10,848 nucleotides of DNA from an uncultured Sphingomonas sp. (GTDB taxonomy: Bacteria; Pseudomonadota; Alphaproteobacteria; Sphingomonadales; Sphingomonadaceae). The stretch covers positions 1 through 10,848 of the forward strand of contig CAMPIY010000041.1 in NCBI GenBank assembly GCA_946886645.1. Direction: 5' to 3'. Every line of letters begins with the position of its first letter. Position 1 is the stretch's first letter. The translations under genes and the position numbers were made by a program. This document shows, piece by piece, positions 1 to 7,099 of the stretch. The notes below the pieces were generated by a model. It made no database searches, was not told where the DNA came from, and saw only the letters and a program-made list of their open reading frames with translations.

Positions 1-173
1 TTATGCTCGACATACATGTCGACTTCTTCGAACGAGTCCGGGTCGAGCAGGACTGAGAGCCGCTCGCGCGCGGTCAGCCGTCCCTTGGCGTGCTGTGCGT
101 CGATGCGCTTTTGCCCGCCGCCCATGCGCGCAGCTTCGCGCCGTGCTTCCAGTTCCTCGATCGTCGTCGCCAT
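1..173 (-). CDS. pccB: Propionyl-CoA carboxylase beta chain, N-terminal part (runs off left edge)
   Basis: This is the biotin-dependent acyl-CoA carboxylase beta (carboxyltransferase) subunit. It moves carboxyl from carboxybiotin on the alpha subunit to propionyl-CoA, giving methylmalonyl-CoA in the cytoplasm. Only the first 57 codons are in the window. They show the typical family opening: a charged helix from residue 5, then [11 protein letters not shown] at 18-28, GRLTARERL at 31-39, LLDPDSFEE at 42-50 and DMYVEH at 52-57. This pattern matches PccB rather than the acetyl-CoA carboxylase AccD type. The ATG at 173-171 is preceded by GAGAGGG at suitable spacing, which supports the start. It is the last visible gene of the minus-strand row and follows the PrsW gene by 44 bp, so it may share the transcript or have its own promoter. 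Methylcrotonyl-CoA carboxylase beta is a less likely alternative. The catalytic region lies outside the window. Confidence 0.88.
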   Translation of the reverse strand, partial: MATTIEELEARREAARMGGGQKRIDAQHAKGRLTARERLSVLLDPDSFEEVDMYVEH

Positions 174-217
174 GAAATCCCTCTCTGGCCGCTCTTTCGA
201 CGCGTGGGGGCGATAGG

Positions 218-1267
218 TCAATCGCGGCCGACGACCTCTTTCAGCTCCGACAATTCCCAATCGTCGTTGCGGCTGAAAGGGAGCAAGGGCTGGAGCGCCG
301 CGAAGCCGGTGCGGCCCATGGCCTTGCGCAGCGCCTCCAGTTCCGCGAATTGCCGGCGAAGTCGATAGCGCTCTTCCGGCTGGACGAGGCGATCCTTGTC
401 CTGAAGCTCGCGTTCAGCCGCGAGCACCAGCTCTGTCTTGAGCGTGCAATAGGCGTGAATTCGTTCTGCCTGCGACCCGGTCGACCGCTTGGCCAGCGCC
501 TCGATCCTCTGCCCGCTGGCGTCCTTCGGAAAACCCCCGCCGCGCCACTCGGCCAGCGCCGCCTCATGCGCCGCGCTTTCCTGCGCCAGCCAGCCCTTGG
601 CCTCCCCCTCGCCGAACCGGAGGACGCCCAGCAGGACCAGTGGTGCGGTAACCAGGGTGACGAACATGACGGGCATCGGCTGGTCGGGGAAATGGTTGAA
701 GGCCATGTGGATCAGGCTCGCCGCGACATAGCCCGGCAGAAACCACAGCGGGTTGAGCCAGAATTTGCCGCCGCTGGCCCTCGTCGACCTCTCGCCCAAC
801 TCATGCGCAATAGCGGCGAGGATTGCGGTGGTCGTGCCGTGCATCACCGCCGTTCCCAGTCCGCGCACCATCCACACCGGGGTGGTCAATTCGGGATAGC
901 GGGCGAGATAGAAGATATTCTCGATGACCGAGAAACCGGCCCCGATCGTGAAGCCGGAAATGACCGCGTCCAGCTTGTACCCGATGCGGTTGCCCGCAAA
1001 CAGCAGCACAACCGCCAGCCCTTTGAGCGCTTCCTCGATCCAGGGCGCGACGATCCGGCTGTAGAAGGAGAAGCCCATCGGCAGATTGTCGAGCATCTGG
1101 CCGCTGATCGGCCAGGCGGCGAGCGCGGTGATCCCGCCGAGGATCAGCAGGCCCAGCATTTCCCACACGCTCATCAGCTTGAAGATGTCGAGCCAGGCGA
1201 ACATCGCCGCCATCAGCAGGACCGGCACCAGTGCCAGCGACCAGTCGATCACTTCCGCCATGTTCAT
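218..1267 (-). CDS. PrsW-family intramembrane metalloprotease with cytoplasmic C-terminal extension
   Basis: This polytopic membrane protein belongs to the PrsW (peptidase M82) family within the CPBP/PrsW-like membrane protease superfamily. The founding member, in Bacillus subtilis, makes the site-1 cut in the anti-sigma factor RsiW. About seven hydrophobic segments lie between residues 7 and 217. The expected metal-site residues are visible: the Glu pair in PWIEEALKG (78-79), [10 protein letters not shown] with Glu116, His143 in VMHGTT, and LIHMAFNH with His187 and His192. Residues 218-349 form a charged, mostly helical tail that is probably cytoplasmic and longer than a minimal PrsW core. 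The start is ATG at 1267; a second ATG two codons later is possible. AAGGCG, overlapping the upstream stop codon, is the ribosome site. The 10-bp gap to the upstream gene indicates translational linkage. No anti-sigma/sigma pair is adjacent, so the substrate is unknown. Confidence 0.87.
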   Translation of the reverse strand: MNMAEVIDWSLALVPVLLMAAMFAWLDIFKLMSVWEMLGLLILGGITALAAWPISGQMLDNLPMGFSFYSRIVAPWIEEALKGLAVVLLFAGNRIGYKLDAVISGFTIGAGFSVIENIFYLARYPELTTPVWMVRGLGTAVMHGTTTAILAAIAHELGERSTRASGGKFWLNPLWFLPGYVAASLIHMAFNHFPDQPMPVMFVTLVTAPLVLLGVLRFGEGEAKGWLAQESAAHEAALAEWRGGGFPKDASGQRIEALAKRSTGSQAERIHAYCTLKTELVLAAERELQDKDRLVQPEERYRLRRQFAELEALRKAMGRTGFAALQPLLPFSRNDDWELSELKEVVGRD

Positions 1268-1277
1268 GAGCTACGCC

Positions 1278-4200
1278 TTACATGATTTTGAGGGAAGCGA
1301 GCCACTCCGTCTTGCCGTCGATGTCCTTGTCGCCGAACCCGCGCGCCACGCCGACCGAGAAGACCATCGGCAGCCGGAGCGCGACGGTGAAGGCCAGGTC
1401 GATCTGCGCCCCGATGTCGTGGACGCGATAGCTGCGGCCGTTCGGCGCTCCGAACAACATCGTCCCGCCGAACAGTGCCGGCCGCGCATAGCTTAGGTAA
1501 AATGCTGGAGTTCCGACTTCTGCGAAGCGGAGCGGTGGCAGGTTCACTTCGCCCGTCACCTTGGCGAACTTGCGTGCGGCGATCTGGTCGATCTCGAAGC
1601 CCGGGAAGCTTTCCAGCTCGCGGTACCGCTTCTCCGGCCGGTTATCGACATAGTTGTTGCGGAAGCTTCCGAAATAATAAGCGCCGAGCGGGCTTTCCTC
1701 ATGGCCACCGGCAAGCCCCGCCTGCGCATAGACCCAGGCCGAGCTGTTCCCGATCGGCAGCGGCACACCATAATCGATGCCGCCCATGATGTGCGGGTAG
1801 CTGTCGCCCAGCGCATGATCGACGCCGCCGACGATCCGCCAGGCGATGCCCTTTTCATGATCGACGCCGCCCAGCGATTTGCGGGTATTGGTGTATTTGA
1901 TGCCTGCTTCGGCTGACAATATGTTCTTGGGGCTGGCGACGTTCTGCGCGGACGGTAGCTGCTCCAGCCCGAAATAGCCGGCGACGGTGCCGAACACGTC
2001 GAGTTGCCGCGGCGGGTCGTAGATGATCGTCTTGTTGTACGAAGCGCTGATCGAATCTCCCTTGCGGCTTCGAAGAACCGGTCCGGCAAGGTCGTAGATA
2101 TCGGCGTCGTTGTGCCAGTAGCGCAGCTTCCAGTTCAGCGTCTGATATTCGATGTCGGCGTGGAGCCGCTCCTTGTCCCGCATGTCTCCCCAGGGCGAGA
2201 CGCTGAAGGTCGCGCTCAACTGCCGGAATTGCAGCGGGTCTTCGAAATGGAGGTAAAAGCCCGGCGCGACTTTCTGCTTATATCCTTCGATGACCGGATA
2301 GGTCGCCGCCAGCTTCATCCGTCCGCCGGGATGATACATGCCGCGCTGGGTGATGAGGGAATCGAGGTCGATCTTGGCCGGCGATCCGACGCCCCACTCC
2401 TTAAGCTCCGGGTGCGTTTTCACGACCTGCGTGCCGAGGAAGTCGACCGTCCCAAGGTCGTTCTTCACTTCGGGCGTGATGAGCGAGGGCGTCAGCCCCT
2501 GCCCGGCATATTCGTAGACCAGCAGCCGCCCATCCGGTCGCAGCATCGGCCGGAAGAAGCCGGTCGCGGCGTTGGAAACGGCCTCATATTTCTTCGACGC
2601 AATGTCGAAATGGAAGACGTTCGACACGCCGGTGTAATAGCTGGTGCCGTAAAGCGACTTGCCGTCGGGCGTGAAGGTGAAGCCCTCCGGCGTCGAGGGC
2701 GGCAGGTCGAGCCGCGCAATCTCTTCCGGCCCGGCCAATTCCTCGAACGATTTCATCGACCAGACGCGGACCGATTGGGTACCGTCGATCTCGCCATAGC
2801 TGGCGGAGATCATCGATCCGTCGGGCGAAATGTCGAGGTCGAACGGCGTGGTGCCATAGTCGAACGTGTGGATCTGGTTGAAACCAGCATAGGGCGGCGG
2901 GATACGAACGATGGTCGCGTAGCCATTCTGATGGCGGATGCCCCAGATCGACTTGTCGCGCGGATTGACGACCATGTCGCCGATCCGCGCGTCCTTCAGC
3001 AGCATCCGCTTCTTGCCCGTGTCGACGTCAATTTCGAACAGGTCGCGGAAGGCGTAATTGTCTTCGGTGTAATAGGCTTTCCGAGCATCGGGATCGAAGG
3101 CGACGCTGGTCACCTTATAGAGCATCATGCCCTTGAGTTCGGACAGCTTGCGCAACTGGCCGGTCGCAAGGTCCATGGTGCCGATGAACCCGATCTCGCC
3201 CGGATAGCGGAATGCCGCGACCAGCCGGTTGGTCTTCTCGTCGACATAGCCGCGCGACATCGACCCCAACCCTTTCGGACTGAGGTGCGTAACCTCCGTC
3301 AGCGGATAGGCCGACAGCTTGGCCAGGTTGGCCCGCTGGAAATTGCGCTCCCACGACAGCCAGTCGTCCCATGCGTCGTCGAGCCGCTTTCCGAAAACCT
3401 GGCGAAATTGCGCAGCGTAGAAGGCCTTGCTGCCTTCGTCGCGGCGGAGCCACTGGACGACCTTGTCCGGCCCATAGGTCAGCGCCAGCCACGACATGAA
3501 GCGGGTGCCGTAGAGATATTCGTTGACCCCGACCTGGAAGTCGACCGCCGTGCCTTCGCTTTCCAGGCCGAGCGGCGAATAGAGCTTGTCGCCGTCGCGA
3601 ACCTTGGCGCGGAACACCATCTCGTCGAAGGCGCCCTGCCCGCGCCCAAGCCCGCCCGCCATCCATGTCTCGAAGAACACCGCCGAACCCTCGAGATACC
3701 AGCGCGGGACATTGTTCCTGGGCGTGGCCAGGAAATTGTAGAGGATCGATTCCGGATGCTCCTGGATCGGCATCGGCTTGCCGTGCAGGAATTTCCGCCA
3801 GAAGGCGTCGCGCTTGTTCCACACGTCCATGGTCGCGACGTGCGCCAGCTCATGGTTGGTCATGGTGAAGAAGCGTTCGCCCGGCGTGAACGTCTCCATC
3901 GACTGCGACAGCGGCGCGACGTCGAGCAGCACGGCGTTGTTCGGCGACGACCGCGCCCCCGCGTTGCCATAGTCGCCGAAATCCTTGATCAGCACCGTCG
4001 TGCGATCCCACGGCGTCCAATTGAACTTGCGCTTGTGGAACTGGAGCGCGTTTTCCAGCGACCGGCCGATGTACGGCGTCAGGTAGGTCTGGACCGGGTC
4101 GAAATAGAGGATCGAGAAGTTGCTGGTCTCGAGGGTCGAGAGCGGGATGCCCGACGCGTCGGGCGGCACATGTTCCGGTTCCTTGGGAGCGGGCTCTCCG

Positions 4201-4379
4201 GCCGGCGGCTCGGCCGGAGGGGTGTCGGGCTGGGCGACAGGTTCCTGAACCGTCGTCGTATCCGGCTGCGGGGGAGGCGGGTCGACCTGCTCCTGGGCAA
4301 ATGCCCCTGAGGCCGACCCCGCCAGCAACGCCGCAAGCACGCCCGCTACGGCCGGGCGCTGCCGGTGCCTTTCACTCAT
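1278..4379 (-). CDS. Exported gluzincin-type zinc peptidase fused to a beta-propeller and a predicted outer-membrane beta-barrel
   Basis: This 1033-residue envelope protein has several recognisable parts. A signal peptide covers 1-28 (AFA|Q cleavage site), followed by a Pro/Glu-rich linker at 30-74. A Peptidase_MA-like zinc protease domain spans about 85-355, with HELAH at 176-180. The third ligand is probably Glu230 in WYLEG, the usual gluzincin arrangement. Residues about 365-640 hold repeated blades typical of TolB/WD40-like propellers, for example FDLDISPDG at 513-521 and FTFTPDG at 567-573. From about 685 to the end, alternating aromatic/small strands and turns look like an outer-membrane barrel. 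The last residue is Met rather than the usual aromatic. The gene starts 33 bp after the repeat-protein stop, with a G-run just before the ATG, and lies 10 bp upstream of the prsW-like gene. Propeller and barrel assignments come from pattern reading; the protease motif is directly visible. Substrate unknown. Confidence 0.8.
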   Translation of the reverse strand: MSERHRQRPAVAGVLAALLAGSASGAFAQEQVDPPPPQPDTTTVQEPVAQPDTPPAEPPAGEPAPKEPEHVPPDASGIPLSTLETSNFSILYFDPVQTYLTPYIGRSLENALQFHKRKFNWTPWDRTTVLIKDFGDYGNAGARSSPNNAVLLDVAPLSQSMETFTPGERFFTMTNHELAHVATMDVWNKRDAFWRKFLHGKPMPIQEHPESILYNFLATPRNNVPRWYLEGSAVFFETWMAGGLGRGQGAFDEMVFRAKVRDGDKLYSPLGLESEGTAVDFQVGVNEYLYGTRFMSWLALTYGPDKVVQWLRRDEGSKAFYAAQFRQVFGKRLDDAWDDWLSWERNFQRANLAKLSAYPLTEVTHLSPKGLGSMSRGYVDEKTNRLVAAFRYPGEIGFIGTMDLATGQLRKLSELKGMMLYKVTSVAFDPDARKAYYTEDNYAFRDLFEIDVDTGKKRMLLKDARIGDMVVNPRDKSIWGIRHQNGYATIVRIPPPYAGFNQIHTFDYGTTPFDLDISPDGSMISASYGEIDGTQSVRVWSMKSFEELAGPEEIARLDLPPSTPEGFTFTPDGKSLYGTSYYTGVSNVFHFDIASKKYEAVSNAATGFFRPMLRPDGRLLVYEYAGQGLTPSLITPEVKNDLGTVDFLGTQVVKTHPELKEWGVGSPAKIDLDSLITQRGMYHPGGRMKLAATYPVIEGYKQKVAPGFYLHFEDPLQFRQLSATFSVSPWGDMRDKERLHADIEYQTLNWKLRYWHNDADIYDLAGPVLRSRKGDSISASYNKTIIYDPPRQLDVFGTVAGYFGLEQLPSAQNVASPKNILSAEAGIKYTNTRKSLGGVDHEKGIAWRIVGGVDHALGDSYPHIMGGIDYGVPLPIGNSSAWVYAQAGLAGGHEESPLGAYYFGSFRNNYVDNRPEKRYRELESFPGFEIDQIAARKFAKVTGEVNLPPLRFAEVGTPAFYLSYARPALFGGTMLFGAPNGRSYRVHDIGAQIDLAFTVALRLPMVFSVGVARGFGDKDIDGKTEWLASLKIM

Positions 4380-4391
4380 CCGCCCCCCACA

Positions 4392-4405
4392 GCCGCCGAG
4401 GCGGC
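4392..4405 (-). other. Short GC hairpin between two operon genes
   Basis: The 33-bp gap between the repeat-protein gene and the peptidase-propeller gene contains GCCGCCGAGGCGGC, a palindrome able to form a 5-bp stem with a four-base loop. No T-run follows it on the minus strand, so it is not a convincing terminator. It may simply be an mRNA structure between the two genes. Confidence 0.3.
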
Positions 4406-4412
4406 AAACGCG

Positions 4413-6113
4413 TTAGTTCGCTTGGCTGATGGCCCTCGCCAGGCTTCCGCTCTGCAACGCCGAGGCAAAGGAAGCATTGGTCGCCAGCGAACGGAACGCC
4501 GCATTCTGGCTAAGCGCTGCAAACGCCGCCGAATTGCGGGAAATTGCCGACAAGGCCGCGGAGTTATCCGCCAGCGCGGCAAAGGCCGCCGGATTGGCCA
4601 TCATGGCCCCCAGCGCCGCCTGATTTCCATTCAGTGCTGCAAGGCTGCCGGCGTTGAGCCTACCCTGCGATGCCAGCGACGCGGCAGCCGCGGCAGAGTT
4701 GAAGGCCTGCGCAGCCGAAACCGCGTTTGCCAAGCGTCCGCTCCGCGCCAGCGAAGCGAACGCCGCCTCGTTGCGGGCCATGGCTTCGATCGCCTTGGCG
4801 GTTCCGGCAAAGTTGACGCTGTTGGAGGAAAGCCCAGCGATCGCCCTGGCGTTCTGCGTCAGCGCGGCGAAGGCCGCCGGATTGCTGAGCGCCGACATTG
4901 CGCGGGCGTCGCCCGCCAATTCGGCGAACGCCTTGGCATTCGGCGCCATCGCGGCATTGGTGCCGCTCAGGGCCGCCGCCTTGAAGCCGGCGCTATCCTT
5001 CACCAGCGCGGCGAAAGCTCCCGGATTCATCGCCATGGCGTTCAGCGCGACACGGTGGTTCGCCAGGGCCGCGAACTGGGCCGAATGGCCCGCCAGCCCC
5101 GCAAGAAGCCGCTGATCCCGCGCCAAATTCGCAAAGGCCGCCGAGTTACCGGTTAAGGCCGCCAGCGACGCCGAATTGACCGCGCGCGAGTTGCCGAAGC
5201 TGGCCGACATTTCCGCCGCGGCGCGAGCCGCGCTCGCCAGCGAGGACGGGCTTTGCGCCAGTGCGGCGAACGCCGCCTCGTTGCGGGCCATGGCTTCGAT
5301 CGCCTTGGCGGTTCCGGCAAAGTTGACGCTGTTGGAGGAAAGCCCAGCGATCGCCCTGGCGTTCTGCGTCAGCGCGGCGAAGGCCGCCGGATTGCTGAGC
5401 GCCGACATTGCGCGGGCGTCGCCCGCCAATTCGGCGAACGCCTTGGCATTCGGCGCCATCGCGGCATTGGTGCCGCTCAGGGCCGCCGCCTTGAAGCCGG
5501 CGCTATCCTTCACCAGCGCGGCGAAAGCTCCCGGATTCATCGCCATGGCGTTCAGCGCGACACGGTGGTTCGCCAGGGCCGCGAACTGGGCCGAATGGCC
5601 CGCCAGCCCCGCAAGAAGCCGCTGATCCCGCGCCAGGTTCGCAAATGCCGCCGAATTGTCGGCCATTGCGGCCAGGGCCGCGTCCTGCCGCGCCCTCGAT
5701 TGCGAAACCAATGCGGCCGACTGGGCCAGGCTGCGGAATGCCGCCTGGTCCTTGGCCAACTCCGCGAAAGCCTTGGGATCGGCAGCGATCGCCGCCATTG
5801 CCGCCCGGTTCTGAACCAGCGCCGCGAAGCCCGGATCGCCGGCCAGCGCGCGGAAATTCGGATCCTTGACCATGACCTCAAAGGCATCGGTCTGCATCAG
5901 CTGCGCCACCGAAGTGTCGCCAAGCGTCACATCCTTTGCCCCGATCTGGCTGGAAACATAGCGATCCGCCGGGCCTACTGTGCCCGCGGTCGGACCTAAT
6001 GGCGGATAAACTCGGCCGAGCCCGTAAGCGCCCGCTGCGATTGCCAGCACGGCCGCTCCGGTAGCCAGATATTTGCGATTCGAACGCTCACTATCGTTCA
6101 CGATGTCAGACAT
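4413..6113 (-). CDS. Alanine-rich decapeptide-repeat protein with N-terminal membrane anchor or signal peptide
   Basis: I do not recognise a named family. The 566-residue protein begins with a short basic segment and a hydrophobic stretch at about 14-33, either an uncleaved signal anchor or a signal peptide. Most of it would then lie outside the cytoplasm. From about residue 78 to the end it consists of ten-residue units of the form x-[N/D]-[S/P]-x-A-F-A-A-L-A, rich in Ala, Leu, Phe and Met and almost free of Cys and Trp. The units are regular over long runs (for example 151-200). Residues 153-283 and 323-453 are identical, an offset of 170 residues. The Asn/Asp/Ser-Pro at each unit start looks like a helix cap, which suggests a helical rod or solenoid. 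The gene is first in the minus-strand row. A G-rich stretch (GGGGGCG) just before the ATG is a weak ribosome site. No catalytic motif is visible; a structural or scaffold role is only inference. Confidence 0.72.
   Translation of the reverse strand: MSDIVNDSERSNRKYLATGAAVLAIAAGAYGLGRVYPPLGPTAGTVGPADRYVSSQIGAKDVTLGDTSVAQLMQTDAFEVMVKDPNFRALAGDPGFAALVQNRAAMAAIAADPKAFAELAKDQAAFRSLAQSAALVSQSRARQDAALAAMADNSAAFANLARDQRLLAGLAGHSAQFAALANHRVALNAMAMNPGAFAALVKDSAGFKAAALSGTNAAMAPNAKAFAELAGDARAMSALSNPAAFAALTQNARAIAGLSSNSVNFAGTAKAIEAMARNEAAFAALAQSPSSLASAARAAAEMSASFGNSRAVNSASLAALTGNSAAFANLARDQRLLAGLAGHSAQFAALANHRVALNAMAMNPGAFAALVKDSAGFKAAALSGTNAAMAPNAKAFAELAGDARAMSALSNPAAFAALTQNARAIAGLSSNSVNFAGTAKAIEAMARNEAAFASLARSGRLANAVSAAQAFNSAAAAASLASQGRLNAGSLAALNGNQAALGAMMANPAAFAALADNSAALSAISRNSAAFAALSQNAAFRSLATNASFASALQSGSLARAISQAN
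4756..5125. repeat. Perfect 370-bp direct repeat, second copy (codes for the C-terminal unit)
   Basis: Every base matches 5266-5635 when read line by line, at an offset of 510 bp (170 codons, in frame). The identity ends abruptly on both sides. It lies inside the decapeptide-repeat gene and encodes the second copy of the 131-residue identical protein block. Confidence 0.95.
5266..5635. repeat. Perfect 370-bp direct repeat, first copy (codes for the N-terminal unit)
   Basis: This is the partner of the repeat at 4756-5125. Between the copies lie 140 bp of unduplicated sequence (5126-5265). Just outside the block the amino acids NSAAFANL are still shared, but four of eight codons differ synonymously. 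This suggests that an older repeat was later homogenised over exactly this block. Confidence 0.95.
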
Positions 6114-6148
6114 GGCACGCCCCCGATTGCAGTGCGATGGAACGGGCG

Positions 6149-6177
6149 CTGGTAAATGGTAAATTAACCTTCGTCAA
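6149..6177 (-). promoter_or_regulatory. Candidate promoter for the minus-strand operon
   Basis: On the minus strand TTGACG (6177-6172) is followed, after 17 bases, by TACCAG (6154-6149), about 36 bases before the ATG of the repeat protein. The -35 is a good match and the -10 is weak. The spacing and position are right, but nothing else confirms it. Confidence 0.35.
6151..6169 (+). promoter_or_regulatory. Tandem heptamer and CtrA-like motif in the divergent intergenic region
   Basis: GGTAAAT occurs twice in tandem (6151-6164) and runs directly into TAACC. Within it, TAAA (6153-6156), seven bases, then TTAACC (6164-6169) differs by one base from the alphaproteobacterial CtrA box TTAA-N7-TTAAC. 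It lies between the proposed -35 and -10 of the minus-strand operon, a place where a bound regulator would block transcription. Binding is inferred only. Confidence 0.35.
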
Positions 6178-6182
6178 TTGGG

Positions 6183-6236
6183 CATGTTGTAAGCCATTGT
6201 TTTTCCATCTTTAAAAATTTTGCAGATATATTTCGC
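6183..6236 (+). promoter_or_regulatory. AT-rich stretch, probable promoter region of the histidine phosphatase gene
   Basis: This is the most AT-rich part of the window. It contains TTGTAA (6187-6192), 17 bases, then TTTAAA (6210-6215), which could serve as -35 and -10 for the plus-strand gene starting at 6329. An alternative -10 is the GATATAT at 6225-6231. The leader would be about 100 bases long. No exact promoter can be fixed from sequence alone. Confidence 0.3.
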
Positions 6237-6317
6237 TCTCAGGCATCCGTCCCAGATTCATGGCTCGACTCGATTGACGCTGAACCTTTCCGTCCGGTCG
6301 CGCTTTGGACTTGCCGC

Positions 6318-6323
6318 AGGAGG
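6318..6323 (+). promoter_or_regulatory. Shine-Dalgarno site that fixes the histidine phosphatase start
   Basis: AGGAGG lies five bases before the ATG at 6329. This strong site favours that start over the upstream in-frame TTG at 6305. Confidence 0.85.
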
Positions 6324-6328
6324 AAGCA

Positions 6329-7099
6329 ATGGCGCCAAGACAGCATTGGCCCGAGCGGCTTTGGTTGGTTCGGCACGGGCAAAGCCAGGGAAATGTCGCA
6401 CGCGACGCGGCCCATGAAGCCGGCCACGCGGTCATCGACCTCGACATCCGCGACGTCGATGTGCCCTTGTCCGAACTCGGCAAGCGGCAGGCCGAAGCGA
6501 CCGGCCGCTGGTTCGCGGCGCTGCCCGAGTCCCAAAAGCCCGAAGTCCTTCTGTCGTCGCCCTATGTCCGGTCGCGCCAGACGGCGGAGGCGATCTGCGA
6601 CGCCGGCGGCCTTTGCGGCGGCGCCAAGCCGACCATCCTCGACGAACGCTTGCGCGAACGGGAGTTCGGCGTGTTCGACGGCCTGACCACGCTCGGTATC
6701 CGGCAGAAATATCCCGAAGAAGCCGCGCACCGCACCAAGATGGGCAAATTCTACCACCGGCCGCCGGGCGGAGAGAGCTGGGCCGACGTCATCCTCCGGC
6801 TCCGCTCGATGCTGAACACCATCAACCTTCATTATGCCGACAAGCGGGTCCTCGTCGTCGCGCACCAGGTGGTGGTCCTGTGCATGCGCTATATATTGGA
6901 GGAGCTGACCGAGGCGCAGATCCTGGCGATCGACAAGCAGGCCGAAATCCTCAACTGCGGCATCTGCGCGTTCGATTTCGAGCCCAATGCGCAGTCGCTG
7001 TGCGTGCCGACGCTGGAGCTATGGAATCACGGAGCGCCGCTGGAGGCGGAAGGCACCCCGCAGACCGCCGAACCCGACATGATGACCGGCTCGCGATGA
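6329..7099 (+). CDS. Histidine phosphatase family protein (phosphoglycerate mutase-like)
   Basis: This 256-residue cytoplasmic protein belongs to the branch-1 histidine phosphatase superfamily. Members move or remove phosphate through a phospho-histidine intermediate. The catalytic core is visible: LVRHGQSQGN at 13-22 with Arg15 and catalytic His16, SSPYVRSRQTAE at 76-87 with Arg81, the REREFG segment at 109-114 supplying the acid residue, and VVAHQ with the second His179. PPGGES at 145-150 resembles the broad-specificity or fructose-bisphosphatase-like members. The length is usual for the family, so it is a phosphatase or mutase whose substrate cannot be named. An ideal AGGAGG site sets the start. 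Its TGA stop overlaps the ATG of the broken nnrD, so the two were translationally coupled. The pairing with a nicotinamide-nucleotide repair gene may hint at a housekeeping role. Confidence 0.88.
   Translation: MAPRQHWPERLWLVRHGQSQGNVARDAAHEAGHAVIDLDIRDVDVPLSELGKRQAEATGRWFAALPESQKPEVLLSSPYVRSRQTAEAICDAGGLCGGAKPTILDERLREREFGVFDGLTTLGIRQKYPEEAAHRTKMGKFYHRPPGGESWADVILRLRSMLNTINLHYADKRVLVVAHQVVVLCMRYILEELTEAQILAIDKQAEILNCGICAFDFEPNAQSLCVPTLELWNHGAPLEAEGTPQTAEPDMMTGSR

Noticed and set aside
2004..4310. Plus-strand open frame of 768 codons opposite the peptidase-propeller gene
   Set aside because: It is a mirror frame caused by high GC and codon bias. The translation is Arg/Asp/Val-rich without any family motif, while the minus-strand protein has a signal peptide, HELAH and propeller motifs.
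4756..5635. CRISPR array or mobile element as an explanation of the long repeat
   Set aside because: There are only two long copies, in frame inside a gene, with no short spacers, inverted ends or transposase.
4365..5999. Plus-strand open frames across the decapeptide-repeat gene
   Set aside because: They repeat only because the underlying DNA is duplicated. The minus-strand frame has the hydrophobic N-terminus, a regular repeat and synonymous variation at the repeat edges, as expected of the real gene.
6238..6280. Promoter with TTGACG near 6275
   Set aside because: The box is good but no -10-like sequence follows at 16-18 bases (only GC-rich TCGCGC), so I did not call it.
6305..6328. Longer histidine phosphatase from TTG at 6305
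   Set aside because: The ATG at 6329 has an ideal AGGAGG at five bases, whereas the TTG has no ribosome site and adds residues outside the family core.
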